Source of the DNA: Bacteroidota bacterium
Lineage (GTDB): Bacteria; Bacteroidota; Bacteroidia; Chitinophagales; Saprospiraceae
DNA: 64,000 nucleotides
Assembly (NCBI GenBank): GCA_963169325.1
Contig: CAUJEY010000132.1
Span: 1-64,000, forward strand
Direction: 5' to 3'
Made by a program: the position numbers and the translations under genes. Positions 9,424-18,443 of this stretch are shown here, one piece after another. Below the pieces are notes generated by a model. The model was not told the DNA's origin. It saw nothing but the letters and a program-made list of their open reading frames with translations, and searched no databases. How positions within the stretch are numbered: the stretch's first letter is position 1; each line of letters starts with the position of its first letter.

Positions 9424-10017
9424 TTACTGGCGGCCGATGTTGGCCATAGCAGCCAGCATATTGCCATAAACGGTGTTCAGCGATCCAAGATTTTTGTTCA
9501 GCGAAGACAGTTGATCTTTGTAAGCGCGTACGTCTTCGGCGGACTTGGCCATATCGGACATGGCTTCGTTCATCTTGGTGTAGAAGTTACCCATGGATTT
9601 GATCTGGTCCTGTGTGCCGGAGAAGTCAACTTCCTGAAGGGCTTTCAGAGCGCCGAGGCTTTTCGACATGGACTGTAATTCGGTCAGCATACCGCCCAGT
9701 TGGCGTTCTACGACGTCGCCGTGCAGGGGAGCTACGTCGGGCATGTTGTTGTTCGCGCCGGCGGTCAGCGGCTGCATGCGGGAATTGTAGTCGTCGAGGC
9801 CCGGATACAATTTGTGCCAGTAGTAATCGGGTTCCGGTCCGATAATACCGAGGAAAAAGAAGATGATGGCTTCCATGCTCAGTCCGAGGATAAGCATTTC
9901 GGAAGCGCCTTCCCAGCTTTCGAGTTTAAACAGGGCGCCCATAAGTACGATAGCGGCGCCGATACCGATAAGGAGGTTCTTAAAGTACTTGAAAGACTTG
10001 GTCTTGACGAAACTCAT
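9424..10017 (-). CDS. gldL: GldL, type IX secretion motor protein
   Basis: Inner-membrane partner of GldM; in characterised systems the complex converts proton motive force into movement. The 197-residue protein has two helices, about 13-30 and 40-60, with a glutamate inside helix 2 (E49 in LSMEAIIFFFLG), matching the conserved membrane-embedded Glu of the family, and K31 at the end of helix 1. The cytoplasmic C-terminal half is helical. It is first in the L-M-N block and has its own -7 element about 80 bp upstream, with a hairpin separating it from gldK. Confidence 0.95.
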   Translation of the reverse strand: MSFVKTKSFKYFKNLLIGIGAAIVLMGALFKLESWEGASEMLILGLSMEAIIFFFLGIIGPEPDYYWHKLYPGLDDYNSRMQPLTAGANNNMPDVAPLHGDVVERQLGGMLTELQSMSKSLGALKALQEVDFSGTQDQIKSMGNFYTKMNEAMSDMAKSAEDVRAYKDQLSSLNKNLGSLNTVYGNMLAAMANIGRQ

Positions 10018-10095
10018 TGTGAAAAACTTTTTAGCAGTTTACAAAAAAGGTTGAGACTGATTTGAATTTTGATATACAGGTATTTTAAAGCGTCG

Positions 10096-10103
10096 CAAAA
10101 GTA
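10096..10103 (-). promoter_or_regulatory. -7 promoter element upstream of gldL (TACTTTTG)
   Basis: The minus strand reads TACTTTTG, an exact TAnnTTTG match, 79 bp upstream of the gldL ATG. With the terminator-like hairpin after gldK, it implies that gldLMN can be transcribed independently of gldK. Confidence 0.55.
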
Positions 10104-10257
10104 GTAATAGCCAGAAAACTTATCCGAAGAAAATTTCGGGCCAACAACGGCATTGTTTTGTTAATTGTCCGCTGTTGGCAAACAAATTCAATACGTTACT
10201 ACTATTAACCGGTGTGGATGGTATTGTGGAACTCAAAATCGGAATAGGGCAAAAAAC

Positions 10258-10326
10258 AAAGGGCAAAACGCAAGAATCATCACAAAATTTTATTTGCGGT
10301 GAAATTTTCTTGCTTTTTTGCCCTTT
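10258..10326 (-). terminator. Terminator-like hairpin between gldK and gldL
   Basis: Imperfect inverted repeat (AAAGGGCAAAACGCAAGAA at 10258-10276 against TTCTTGCTTTTTTGCCCTTT at 10307-10326). On the minus strand it is followed by a T-rich run (GTTTTTTG). It starts 21 bp after the gldK stop and would terminate or attenuate gldK transcripts. Confidence 0.6.
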
Positions 10327-10346
10327 GCATTAAATTTTTGCTGCAT

Positions 10347-11597
10347 TTAGAAGTCGTTGATCGACCGGCCCAGGAAGGTCAGTATACAGCGGAACCCGAC
10401 ATAGCACTTGGTAGTATCCTGGTATTCCCAGGAACGGGTGCTGGTTTGCAGGAAGAACGCTACGTCCTTCCACGAACCGCCACGAATCACTTTACGTTTT
10501 GCCGTTTGTGGGTCGTCCTCTTTGGCATCGTACCGGATGTCCGGATTCAAATCATGCATAAAGGAGTAGGCATTTTCGTAATAAGCCGTTTCGGTCCACT
10601 CGGCCACGTTACCGGCCATACAGTACAGTCCGTAATCATTCGGGTAGTAACCGTCAGCTTTTACGGTGTAGAGACCGCCGTCTTCGGGGTAGTTACCACG
10701 TCCTGGCTTGAAGTTGGCCAACAGACAACCTTTGGCATTACGTGTGTAGTAAGCGCCCCAGGGATAAGGAGATTCTTCGCGTCCACCGCGAGCGGCGTAT
10801 TCCCATTCGTGCTCGGTCGGCAAACGGAAGTCTTCCGTAGTGATGTTATCTCCGGCGTACATATCCCAGATTTTGCCGCGCCAGTAGCAGAATGACTTGG
10901 CCATTTTCCAGTTTATGCCAACGACAGGATAGTCGTCGAATGCCGGGTGCCAGAAGTAGTTCCGGGTCATCGGCTCATTGTAGGAATAGGCGTAGTCGCG
11001 TACCCAGCAAAGTGTGTCCGGGTAAATTTTGATCTTTTCCTTGTGAATGAAACTGGTACGGTTGCTGTTGCGCTCATGTGCCGCGCGCTGCCAGTCGTAC
11101 CATTGGAATTCGAATACGAATTTGCTGACGTCCAGCTCTTTACGGCCGGAAAAACGCTCATTGCCCTGATAGTACAGGTCTTGCAGTTCATCGGCGCTTT
11201 CTTCCCAGTCGACTTCTTCTTCCCAGTCGATCAACTGTTTGTCGGCGTCGCCCGCGTCATCCTCCAGAAAGTGCTGAAGGGTTTCGTGTGCAAGAGAATC
11301 GCGCACCCAGTCAACAAACTGGCGATACTCGTTGTTGGTAATTTCGGTTTCGTCCATAAAGAATCCCTGAATAGAGATGGACTTTGGACGGGAAACCATT
11401 TGTTTGCTTAGGTCCTCGTCGCCAACACCGACGTGAAGCGTTCCGGAAGGTACGTACACCATACCGTAAGGATTGATGCCCTTCCATTTTGGGCGGCCAA
11501 GTACTCCAACCAAGTCACCGGTTTGTTTCCGGCCACATGAAGCGGCAAAGGCCGCCAAAAAGAGTAAAAGCAGGAGAGAATTTTGTAATTTTTTCAT
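10347..11597 (-). CDS. gldK: GldK, type IX secretion outer-membrane ring lipoprotein
   Basis: T9SS lipoprotein that forms the outer-membrane-associated ring with GldN (PorK equivalent). The 416-residue protein has a lipoprotein signal peptide with lipobox FAASC (Cys about residue 21), followed by a formylglycine-generating-enzyme/sulfatase-modifying (FGE) fold: GMVYVPSGTLHVG, FFMDETEITNNEYRQF, LPTEHEWEYAARGG and IRGGSWKD are family hallmarks. GldK proteins use this fold structurally. It is 330 bp from gldL, a gap holding a hairpin and a new promoter element. Confidence 0.95.
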   Translation of the reverse strand: MKKLQNSLLLLLFLAAFAASCGRKQTGDLVGVLGRPKWKGINPYGMVYVPSGTLHVGVGDEDLSKQMVSRPKSISIQGFFMDETEITNNEYRQFVDWVRDSLAHETLQHFLEDDAGDADKQLIDWEEEVDWEESADELQDLYYQGNERFSGRKELDVSKFVFEFQWYDWQRAAHERNSNRTSFIHKEKIKIYPDTLCWVRDYAYSYNEPMTRNYFWHPAFDDYPVVGINWKMAKSFCYWRGKIWDMYAGDNITTEDFRLPTEHEWEYAARGGREESPYPWGAYYTRNAKGCLLANFKPGRGNYPEDGGLYTVKADGYYPNDYGLYCMAGNVAEWTETAYYENAYSFMHDLNPDIRYDAKEDDPQTAKRKVIRGGSWKDVAFFLQTSTRSWEYQDTTKCYVGFRCILTFLGRSINDF

Positions 11598-11648
11598 GTT
11601 AACACCCGTGTTTTCCTACTTAATTGTTCGGTTTGGAAAAAGTGGTCG

Positions 11649-11656
11649 TAAAGATA
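11649..11656 (-). promoter_or_regulatory. Possible -7 element upstream of gldK (TATCTTTA)
   Basis: The minus strand reads TATCTTTA, one mismatch from TAnnTTTG, 52 bp upstream of the gldK ATG. The 277 bp intergenic region 11598-11874 holds nothing else I can identify. Confidence 0.35.
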
Positions 11657-11874
11657 GAGGATTAAATTCGATGCAAATAAACAATCCCAAACAAAATTGG
11701 TCGGGCCCGCTTTTTTACCGGCGGAAGCAGCAGCAACCAAACGGAGTTTTAACATTTACTGGTATGCAGGCCGAATTTTTTTTCGCCGTTTCACCGGCGA
11801 GCAAAAAATTGCCCTGTTTGCATAAATGTTAATGTTAGCGCTGAGGCCAATTTAGACAGAGTTACATACTGTTT

Positions 11875-12855
11875 TCAAAAAAATCTGGGATTGTAAATAA
11901 CGGGCGGGAGTTTTCCCGCGCCGACAGGTTTGTTGAGTTCATACCGGAGCAACAATTCGTGGCTGCCGCGGTTGGATGCTTGCAGGGCTGATAAGGGAAT
12001 ATCGAAAGAATAAGCTAATGTAGTTCGTTCGTTCAACCGCAAACCGCCGAGTAAAACCATGGCATCACGGGCAGAAGAACTAAAGCCCCTAAACGAAGCG
12101 CCCGCAAAAATATTCTCTTTCCAGCGAATTATGGAAGAAATTTCAGCTTGTGTCTCTTTTAAGTCACTTTTAACTAAAATGCCCGGTTTAACCGCCAGGT
12201 TTTGACCTACGGAGAACTGATAGCTGGCTGCCCCTACATAATGCCGTACCGGTTGCAACCGAAAGGTGCCATTGTCGCTGGCTTCCAATACTGGGGCAAA
12301 AACGGGTTGTGTGGCCACACCCAAACTAAATTCGTTCAGCTGGAGATATACTCCGGCTTCCACTACTGGGGTGCCGGCGACCACCTTGCCTTCCGGCAAA
12401 AAGGGATCATCGTGTTGAAAAACGCCGCTGGGCTCATAAATACCATCAGGCGCCCGTAATTTGGTACCATCGAGTGCGTATTGCAAGTAACCGCCGCTCA
12501 CCCCGACGGATAGCACTGCATTCCTGCCCAATTCGCGGTGAAAGCTATACGTTAAGACCGCCTGGGTACTGCGATGCGCGCCGATGATGTCATTTTCCAC
12601 CCGCATTCCCACGCCACTGCTGATCATGTACAATGGCAGGTGCATATTGAGGTGTTGGGTTTCGGGGGCGCCCTTCAGGTTGGACCATTGCTGCCTGTAC
12701 ACACCGGTTGCCACCAACGAGTTGTCCATACCGGCATAAGCCGGGTTATAGGCATAAGGGTTGAGCAGGTATAGGCTGTATTGCGGCGCTTGTTGGGCGG
12801 GCAACAACGCGACTACTGCCATTATAAATAATATAGGTGTAAACAGTTTTCTCAT
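11875..12855 (-). CDS. PorP/SprF family type IX secretion membrane protein
   Basis: Outer-membrane beta-barrel of the PorP/SprF family; members work with T9SS and help anchor or export specific type B cargo. The ORF-track start is 34 codons too early: the ATG at 12855 gives a clean signal peptide (MRKLFTPILFIMAVVALLPAQ), followed by the diagnostic YLLNPYAYNPAYAGM near residues 28-42 and amphipathic strands to a C-terminal aromatic (NPRFF). The mature protein is about 305 residues. It lies 23 bp after the DUF255 gene and upstream of gldK, the same order as porP-porK-L-M-N in Porphyromonas. Confidence 0.93.
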   Translation of the reverse strand: MRKLFTPILFIMAVVALLPAQQAPQYSLYLLNPYAYNPAYAGMDNSLVATGVYRQQWSNLKGAPETQHLNMHLPLYMISSGVGMRVENDIIGAHRSTQAVLTYSFHRELGRNAVLSVGVSGGYLQYALDGTKLRAPDGIYEPSGVFQHDDPFLPEGKVVAGTPVVEAGVYLQLNEFSLGVATQPVFAPVLEASDNGTFRLQPVRHYVGAASYQFSVGQNLAVKPGILVKSDLKETQAEISSIIRWKENIFAGASFRGFSSSARDAMVLLGGLRLNERTTLAYSFDIPLSALQASNRGSHELLLRYELNKPVGAGKLPPVIYNPRFF

Positions 12856-12878
12856 GTCAGAACAGTTTAACCTGTTGT

Positions 12879-14972
12879 TTAATATCGGCCGGTTTCGGCC
12901 AACTGGTAAAATTCGGCAAGGGTTTGCACCGGTTTTTGGCAGGCATAATTTCGGCAAACGTAAATGAGCGCATCCGCATCACCGGGTTTGCCCGCTAACA
13001 ACGGATTATGCTCCAATGCCTCTTTGCCGGCAGCAATCACATTGTTCGGTAGAAACCGGCGTTGAAGCATCAGCGCTTTGTCCACTGCGTTATCGCCAAC
13101 CACCGCAATTTCGAGAAACGGATGTACCTCATGGAGTATTGCCATAGCCCATCGTTCGAAGGAGAGTGGGTAACGTTCTACCGGCTCTTTCAGGGTCAGC
13201 AACATTTGTGCAGCCATATCCCGCCATTCCTGCCGGTCGAGTAACAACCCCAGACGCTGCAAATTGTGCACCATGGTACTATTACCCGAAGGAGTGGCGT
13301 TGTCGTACAAGTCTTTTTTTCGCAGGATAATATCGGACTGGCCGGCTGCGGTAAAATAGAACATGCCCGATTTGACGTCGTGAAAGTAACTCAAAACCTG
13401 CTCCGTGTATTTTTCTGCCAGTGTTAAATACTTCGAATTGAATGTTATTTGCCAAATGTCTAAAAATGCGGCAATTAAAAAGGCATAATCATCCAGTACG
13501 GCTGCATATTGGGCGCGGTCGTCTTTCCAGGTGTGCAATAACCCGTCGTTTTCTTTCGAGACAAATTTTTCCAACAAAAACGCCATGTTCTGCACGGCCA
13601 TATCGCGGTATTCCGGGTTGCCCAGCGCCGTGTAGGCCGATGTATATGCGGAACACATCAGCGCATTCCAGCCCAACAGCACCTTGTTATCGAGCGCCGG
13701 AGATATCCGTTTGTTCCGTTCTGCCAGGAGTTTTGCCCGGCAGTCGTCCAATTTCGCTTTTAGTTGCGCCTGATCGGTATTATTCATCCGGGCAATTGCC
13801 CCGGGAAACTGCAAACGCCGCAAGATATTTTTGTGCTCCCAATTGCCGGCTTCTGTGACGTCGTAGTAAGTGCAGAAAAGCGCAGCGTCGTCGCCCAGTA
13901 TTTTTTCTACCTCGGCCTTATCCCACACATAAAACTTACCTTCCTCCCCTTCCGAATCGGCATCCAGGGCTGAATAAAACCCAACTTGCGGGTGGGTCAT
14001 CTCGCGGGAAATCCAGGCCAGGGTTTCTTCAATCGTTTGCCGGTACAAATCGGCGCGTTGTTCACCGGCCGGTCCGTGGCTTTCGGTTTGGAGTAGTTTG
14101 TATGCCTCTGCGAGCACAGTGACCAGCAAGGCATTGTCGTACAGCATTTTTTCGAAGTGTGGCGCCAGCCATTCACGATCTGTGGCATAACGCGCAAATC
14201 CGCCGCCGAGCTGATCATAAATACCGCCCATCGCCATTTTTTCGAGCGATAAAAGCGCGTGTTCCAGCGCCTCTGTGTTGCCGGAAATTCTGTAGTAATG
14301 GAGCAGAAAATGGATAGCCATGGTGGAAGGAAACTTGGGCGCTCCGCCAAAGCCGCCTTCCACGCGGTCGAACCGCTCGCGCATCTGGTAAAAAATATTT
14401 TCCAAAAGTGCGGGCGTAAACGGCGATTCTGTTGCCTGCGCTGCGGAGAACTCCGGTTTCTGAAGAAACACGTCGTCGTTTTGCCGAATATGGCCCAACA
14501 GTTTTTCGGCCTGCTCCAAGGCTTTTTCCCGCTGCGTTTCCCAAATATTGGCTAAGTGTTGCAACACCTGCAACCAGGAAGGCCGGTTGTGGGCAGGTCG
14601 CGGCGGGTAATAGGTGCCGGCATAAAAGGGTTTGCCATCCGGCGTTAAGAAACAATTTAGCGGCCACCCGCCGCTGCCGGTCAGTATTTGGCAGGCTTCC
14701 ATATAAATGGCATCCACATCGGGGCGTTCCTCGCGATCCACCTTTATATTAATGTAGTGTTCGTTCATGAAGGCTGCTATGTCCGGGTTCTCAAATGACT
14801 CCCGTTCCATGACATGGCACCAATGACAGGTGGAATAACCGATGCTAACCAGAATAGGCTTGTTCTCTGCGCGGGCACGCTCAAAAGCTTCCGGCTTCCA
14901 GGCGTACCAATCCACCGGATTGTGCGCGTGTTGCAGGAGGTATGGGGAGGTTTCGTGCTGAAGGTGGTTCAT
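12879..14972 (-). CDS. DUF255 thioredoxin-fold protein (YyaL/SPATA20 family)
   Basis: A 697-residue protein with an N-terminal thioredoxin-like DUF255 domain, including [14 protein letters not shown] near residue 48 and [24 protein letters not shown] near 100-123, then a long alpha/alpha-barrel region like that of sugar epimerases or glycosidases. The biochemical function is not established; the CHWC motif suggests redox or metal chemistry. It is probably cytosolic, with no signal peptide. Its start codon sits 10 bp from a 55-bp-arm palindrome made of CTAAAACA-type repeats. It is closely followed by porP, so the two may be co-transcribed. Confidence 0.9.
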   Translation of the reverse strand: MNHLQHETSPYLLQHAHNPVDWYAWKPEAFERARAENKPILVSIGYSTCHWCHVMERESFENPDIAAFMNEHYINIKVDREERPDVDAIYMEACQILTGSGGWPLNCFLTPDGKPFYAGTYYPPRPAHNRPSWLQVLQHLANIWETQREKALEQAEKLLGHIRQNDDVFLQKPEFSAAQATESPFTPALLENIFYQMRERFDRVEGGFGGAPKFPSTMAIHFLLHYYRISGNTEALEHALLSLEKMAMGGIYDQLGGGFARYATDREWLAPHFEKMLYDNALLVTVLAEAYKLLQTESHGPAGEQRADLYRQTIEETLAWISREMTHPQVGFYSALDADSEGEEGKFYVWDKAEVEKILGDDAALFCTYYDVTEAGNWEHKNILRRLQFPGAIARMNNTDQAQLKAKLDDCRAKLLAERNKRISPALDNKVLLGWNALMCSAYTSAYTALGNPEYRDMAVQNMAFLLEKFVSKENDGLLHTWKDDRAQYAAVLDDYAFLIAAFLDIWQITFNSKYLTLAEKYTEQVLSYFHDVKSGMFYFTAAGQSDIILRKKDLYDNATPSGNSTMVHNLQRLGLLLDRQEWRDMAAQMLLTLKEPVERYPLSFERWAMAILHEVHPFLEIAVVGDNAVDKALMLQRRFLPNNVIAAGKEALEHNPLLAGKPGDADALIYVCRNYACQKPVQTLAEFYQLAETGRY

Positions 14973-14982
14973 TTTGTGTTTT

Positions 14983-15115
14983 AGTGTTTTAGTGTTTTGG
15001 TGCCTTAGTGTTTTGGTGTTTTAGTTCCTCAGTGTTTAATACCCAACAGGTGCCCGACTAAAACACTGAGGAACTAAAACACCAAAACACTAAGGCACCA
15101 AAACACTAAAACACT
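14983..15115. repeat. Perfect inverted repeat with 55-bp arms built of 8-bp units
   Basis: Arms 14983-15037 and 15061-15115 are exact reverse complements, separated by 23 bases. Each arm is a string of 8-bp units with consensus CYAAAACA. It fills the space between the mscS stop and the DUF255 start and can form a very stable hairpin. The arm next to DUF255 reads CTAAAACA in the sense direction of that gene. Confidence 0.95.
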
Positions 15116-15120
15116 CAACG

Positions 15121-16032
15121 TCACGCATGCCCCGGAAAATCGTCCGGCAGTTCCGGTATTTGGTCCACAAATTTTTCGCGGCCGCTGATGAGTTCAACCA
15201 GGCGGCGGACCGTTTTCCGACGGATGGCGCGTTCCAGCTCTTTGTTGGGTTCTTTCAGGATGTATTGAAATTTCATGGTGACGCTACCCCGGTTTACTTC
15301 GGCTACGCGGAGGTAATAACTGTTCTCTTTGATCAGGTCTTCAAAGGGTTTGAGGGTTTGGATCAGATTTTGTTCCAGTTCCTCCACGGTAACGAGGTAT
15401 TTCAGGTCGATTTCAAAATCGATGCTGGTGCGTTTGACATCGCGTTTGGTGTAATTGACGATATCGGTCAACATCACCACATTGTTAGGGATATAGATGA
15501 CATCGTCGTCGTCGTTCACGATGTGAATATTTTGCAGGGTAATATCTACAATTTTGCCGCGATGCTGGCCGATACGCACATTGTCGCCGATACTAAGTTC
15601 GCCGGAGAAAGTGATGATCATACCGTTGATCACGTTGGCAATGTAGTCCTTGGTAAGCAATACCAGGCCGGCGAAAATAATGGACAGCGAGGTCAGTACC
15701 GCCCGCACCTCAATCCGGAACAACGACAACAAGCCCAAGGCCAGGCCGACTACCAGAACGATGGAGTAGATTTGGCCGATGCCTACAATAAAATTGTCTT
15801 CGCCGCGGATTCTGTTGCGCCGGCGGTAAAACCAAACGATCGAAAACTGCACAAAATCGAGGACGATCAGAAAGATGCCGATTCCGGCAATCACATCGGC
15901 GTAGTACTGCATCGAGCTGCGGTACCGGTATTTCATTCCTGCAATCAACGGCGAAATATCCAACTCGCCCACATACAGTAGGATAAGCAGGACAAGGACG
16001 ACGGCTTTTACCGCGAGAATGAAATATTTCAT
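15121..16032 (-). CDS. Small-conductance mechanosensitive channel (MscS family)
   Basis: Inner-membrane channel of the MscS superfamily, 303 residues. Three hydrophobic helices (about 4-21, 45-67 and 88-120) are followed by the pore-lining/beta domain with SIGDNVRIGQHRGKIVDITLQNIHIV, matching the conserved MscS beta-domain segment, and a C-terminal cytoplasmic region. It is expected to release solutes on hypo-osmotic stress, or it could be a related small MscS-like channel. It lies 113 bp after ald, with a small hairpin between them. Confidence 0.9.
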   Translation of the reverse strand: MKYFILAVKAVVLVLLILLYVGELDISPLIAGMKYRYRSSMQYYADVIAGIGIFLIVLDFVQFSIVWFYRRRNRIRGEDNFIVGIGQIYSIVLVVGLALGLLSLFRIEVRAVLTSLSIIFAGLVLLTKDYIANVINGMIITFSGELSIGDNVRIGQHRGKIVDITLQNIHIVNDDDDVIYIPNNVVMLTDIVNYTKRDVKRTSIDFEIDLKYLVTVEELEQNLIQTLKPFEDLIKENSYYLRVAEVNRGSVTMKFQYILKEPNKELERAIRRKTVRRLVELISGREKFVDQIPELPDDFPGHA

Positions 16033-16072
16033 GCGCCGGACAGAGATTATTTAGGGGTATAAGAAAAGGTTA

Positions 16073-16138
16073 ATCAGTGGTCAGTTACCTGGCGGCACGA
16101 AGTAGAAATACCGGTTCGGTTTCTTTCTGACCACTGAT
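16073..16138. terminator. Inverted repeat after ald (ATCAGTGGTCAG arms)
   Basis: Twelve-bp perfect arms (16073-16084 and 16127-16138) lie in the gap between ald and mscS. On the minus strand they are followed by TTAACCTTTTCTT, compatible with a weak terminator of ald, or simply a repeat element. Confidence 0.45.
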
Positions 16139-16145
16139 CATGCTT

Positions 16146-17267
16146 TTATTCTGTTGCCAAAACGGCTTCCAATTTGTCGAAAGGCAGGTTGAAAGCTTCG
16201 GCCACACCTTGGTACACGATTTTGCCTTTTACAACATTCAGACCCAGTTTCAGTTCGTTATTTTCGGCACAAGCCCTTTGCCAACCCTTGTTAGCCAACT
16301 GCAAAGCATAAGGCAGGGTGGCGTTTGTGAGGGCCACCGTAGAAGTAAACGGCACGGCGCCCGGCATATTGGCTACGCAATAGTGTACAACATCTTCAAT
16401 GATGTAAATGGGATTGTCGTGGGTCGTCGGCTTGGTCGTCTCGATACATCCGCCCTGATCCACGGCAACGTCGACAATGACGGTACCGGGACGCATCAGT
16501 TTCAGCATATCGCGGGTAATCAGTTTCGGCGCCTTGGCGCCCGGGATGAGCACGGCGCCTATGATCAGGTCGTGCGTTTTCACCAGCCGGCGAATATTGT
16601 ACTCGTTGGAGTACATGGTGATCACGTTTGCCGGCATGATGTCGCTCAAGTACCGGAGGCGGTTGAGGCTCACGTCGAGGATGGTCACCTGGGCGCCGAG
16701 TCCGGCGGCCATTTTGGCGGCCTGGGTACCTACGATACCACCGCCGATCACCAGTACTTTACCCGGCTCCACACCCGGCACGCCGCCCAGCAACACGCCG
16801 CGGCCTTTTACCGGCTTTTCCAGGAATTTGGCGCCTTCATGCACCGCCATACGTCCGGCTACTTCCGACATTGGAATGAGCAAGGGCAACTGACGGTCGG
16901 GCGTTTCCACCGTTTCGTAGGCTAAGCATATCGCCCCGCTTTTTATCATGGCGTGCGTCAGTTCTTCACTGGAAGCAAAGTGAAAATAAGTGAAGATCAA
17001 CTGATTCGGCCGGCAACGGGGATATTCCTCCGCAATCGGCTCTTTCACTTTCATGATCATTTCGGCGATTGCCCAGACTTCGTCGGCGGTCATCAAAATT
17101 TTTGCGCCGGCCTCCAGGTAGTCGTTGTCGTCGAATCCGCTGCCTACACCGGCCGTGGTTTCCACATACACGGCATGACCGCGTTTGGTCAGTTCCAGGG
17201 CGCCTGCCGGGGTAAGCGCTACGCGGTTCTCATTCGTTTTTATTTCTTTTGGTACGCCAATAATCAT
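16146..17267 (-). CDS. ald: Alanine dehydrogenase
   Basis: NAD-dependent interconversion of L-alanine with pyruvate and ammonia. The ATG at 17267 gives a 373-residue protein of standard length; the 43-residue extension in the ORF track reads through the promoter/hairpin region and is not part of the gene. K75 and H96, the catalytic and pyruvate-binding positions of the family, are present (VKEP; TYFHFASS), as is VDQGGCIETT near 268-277 and a Rossmann core (IGGGIVGTQAA). Divergent from the unrecognised gene at 17.5 kb. Confidence 0.95.
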   Translation of the reverse strand: MIIGVPKEIKTNENRVALTPAGALELTKRGHAVYVETTAGVGSGFDDNDYLEAGAKILMTADEVWAIAEMIMKVKEPIAEEYPRCRPNQLIFTYFHFASSEELTHAMIKSGAICLAYETVETPDRQLPLLIPMSEVAGRMAVHEGAKFLEKPVKGRGVLLGGVPGVEPGKVLVIGGGIVGTQAAKMAAGLGAQVTILDVSLNRLRYLSDIMPANVITMYSNEYNIRRLVKTHDLIIGAVLIPGAKAPKLITRDMLKLMRPGTVIVDVAVDQGGCIETTKPTTHDNPIYIIEDVVHYCVANMPGAVPFTSTVALTNATLPYALQLANKGWQRACAENNELKLGLNVVKGKIVYQGVAEAFNLPFDKLEAVLATE

Positions 17268-17308
17268 CTGTATCGTTTTATTTTGGTTAGAAAAACTTTT
17301 CGAAGGGG

Positions 17309-17316
17309 CAAAAATA
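17309..17316 (-). promoter_or_regulatory. -7 promoter element of ald (TATTTTTG)
   Basis: The minus strand reads TATTTTTG, an exact TAnnTTTG match, 41 bp upstream of the chosen ald ATG. It supports the shorter start. It overlaps the T-run of the hairpin just upstream. Confidence 0.55.
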
Positions 17317-17343
17317 AAAAAAGCGCGTGACGTTTCACGCGCT
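17311..17343 (-). terminator. Intrinsic-terminator-shaped hairpin upstream of ald
   Basis: Perfect 9-bp GC-rich stem (AGCGCGTGA/TCACGCGCT, 17322-17343) with a 4-base loop, followed on the minus strand by TTTTTTTATTTT. It lies upstream of ald with no minus-strand gene in front of it, so it may insulate the promoter from antisense transcription or act as an attenuator for a longer leader. Confidence 0.6.
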
Positions 17344-17575
17344 CCGAATTTCTTCAATTCTGAAACAATACTTACACACGTATTAAGTATTTCCAAAATC
17401 GTGCCAGAGATGATTTTTTTTTATAATTTATGAAAAAAAATGATTGTCGTTTACCGCTTTAAGGTTAGAGCATGTTGAGGACTTTCTGCTGGAGGCAAAA
17501 ACGAGGGCAATACCTGCGGAACTTTTCAGCGTGCCAAATCCTTATACGGTCATTTTTCACCAAATTCTTTCCGTT

Positions 17576-18400
17576 ATGGATATACGTGTGCTTGAACGGC
17601 AATTTGAACGGATCGGGGCAAAACTGGAAGTACACCTGAATGAGCGTCTTCGAGCCGGGGTGGATTTTTCGCTCGATGTCCGGGAAGTAAAACGGGACGA
17701 AACGTTTATCCTCACCGTCGCTCGCCCGGCCCTGGAACAGGAACGGCTGCGTTTGCAGGTGGTAGACCTTCAGCCGGCGCTGCGCCACCTGTTGCTCCAC
17801 GCCGATGTGCGGGAAGGCAGCGCTGCCGGGAAGCAGAAGTTGCTCTGTGGCCACGACGAACGCCATTGGTTTGTTGCCGGCGCACGCGAGGCGAACGCCG
17901 TCAATGTGCGGCAAGCCATGGAGTCGCTCAAACCGGCGGGTGTCGTTGCGTCGCAGCTACGCAAGGGGGTACGGGCCAAAGACTGGCACCGCCGCCACAA
18001 CGAAGGATTTATCCGGCAGGGCGAATGGTTTTTTGTGCCGCGGCCTGACATTGGGGATAAAGCGGTAAAAAGCCTGTTGGTGCTGCGCAATGAACCGCTG
18101 CGCCGGGGAGGTGGCAAACCGCACTGGGTAGATTATCTCGTGCGTTTCGGTGGTGAAACGGTGTATGTCAGCCGGTTCTTCCCGAACGGCCTGTTGCAAG
18201 AAGAGTATGAAAAGCACCTGAAAGAGCATCCAGAAAGCCGGCGGGAACACTGGAATATCATGCGCCGGAACCCGGATGTGCTGATTAAAGGCCGTATTCG
18301 CCACCCCGACCATGCCACAATCACCCTGCCTTTCTGGCATCAGGTGTTGATGAGCACAGAAAGCGCCGCCCGCAATCCGTTTGTGGCGTTTCTCGATTAA
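17576..18400 (+). CDS. Conserved-looking protein of unknown function
   Basis: I do not recognise this family. The open frame begins at a TTG at 17444; the first ATG, at 17576, gives 274 residues starting MDIRVLERQFERIGAKLEV, a plausible N-terminus, while a longer 318-residue form cannot be excluded. No signal peptide or membrane segment. The C-terminal half is rich in Arg, His and Trp (AKDWHRRHNEGFIRQGEWFFVPRP; GRIRHPDHATITLPFWHQV). The central RQAMESLKPAGV..LRKGVRAKDWHRR stretch looks like a nucleic-acid-binding or enzymatic core, but this is a guess. Codon use matches the neighbours. Convergent with mqnD. Confidence 0.6.
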   Translation: MDIRVLERQFERIGAKLEVHLNERLRAGVDFSLDVREVKRDETFILTVARPALEQERLRLQVVDLQPALRHLLLHADVREGSAAGKQKLLCGHDERHWFVAGAREANAVNVRQAMESLKPAGVVASQLRKGVRAKDWHRRHNEGFIRQGEWFFVPRPDIGDKAVKSLLVLRNEPLRRGGGKPHWVDYLVRFGGETVYVSRFFPNGLLQEEYEKHLKEHPESRREHWNIMRRNPDVLIKGRIRHPDHATITLPFWHQVLMSTESAARNPFVAFLD

Positions 18401-18416
18401 GCATCGTGTCGTCAAT

Positions 18417-18443
18417 GGGGCTGTCTCTTCCGAGGCAGCCTCA
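18417..18443. terminator. Hairpin between convergent genes
   Basis: GGCTGTCTC..GAGGCAGCC forms a short GC-rich stem just past the stop of the unknown gene, overlapping the mqnD stop codon. No long T-run. Confidence 0.4.

Noticed and set aside
17268-17396. 43-residue N-terminal extension of alanine dehydrogenase
   Set aside because: Reads through a hairpin and a -7 promoter element; the downstream start gives the exact family length and places K75 and H96 at their expected numbers.
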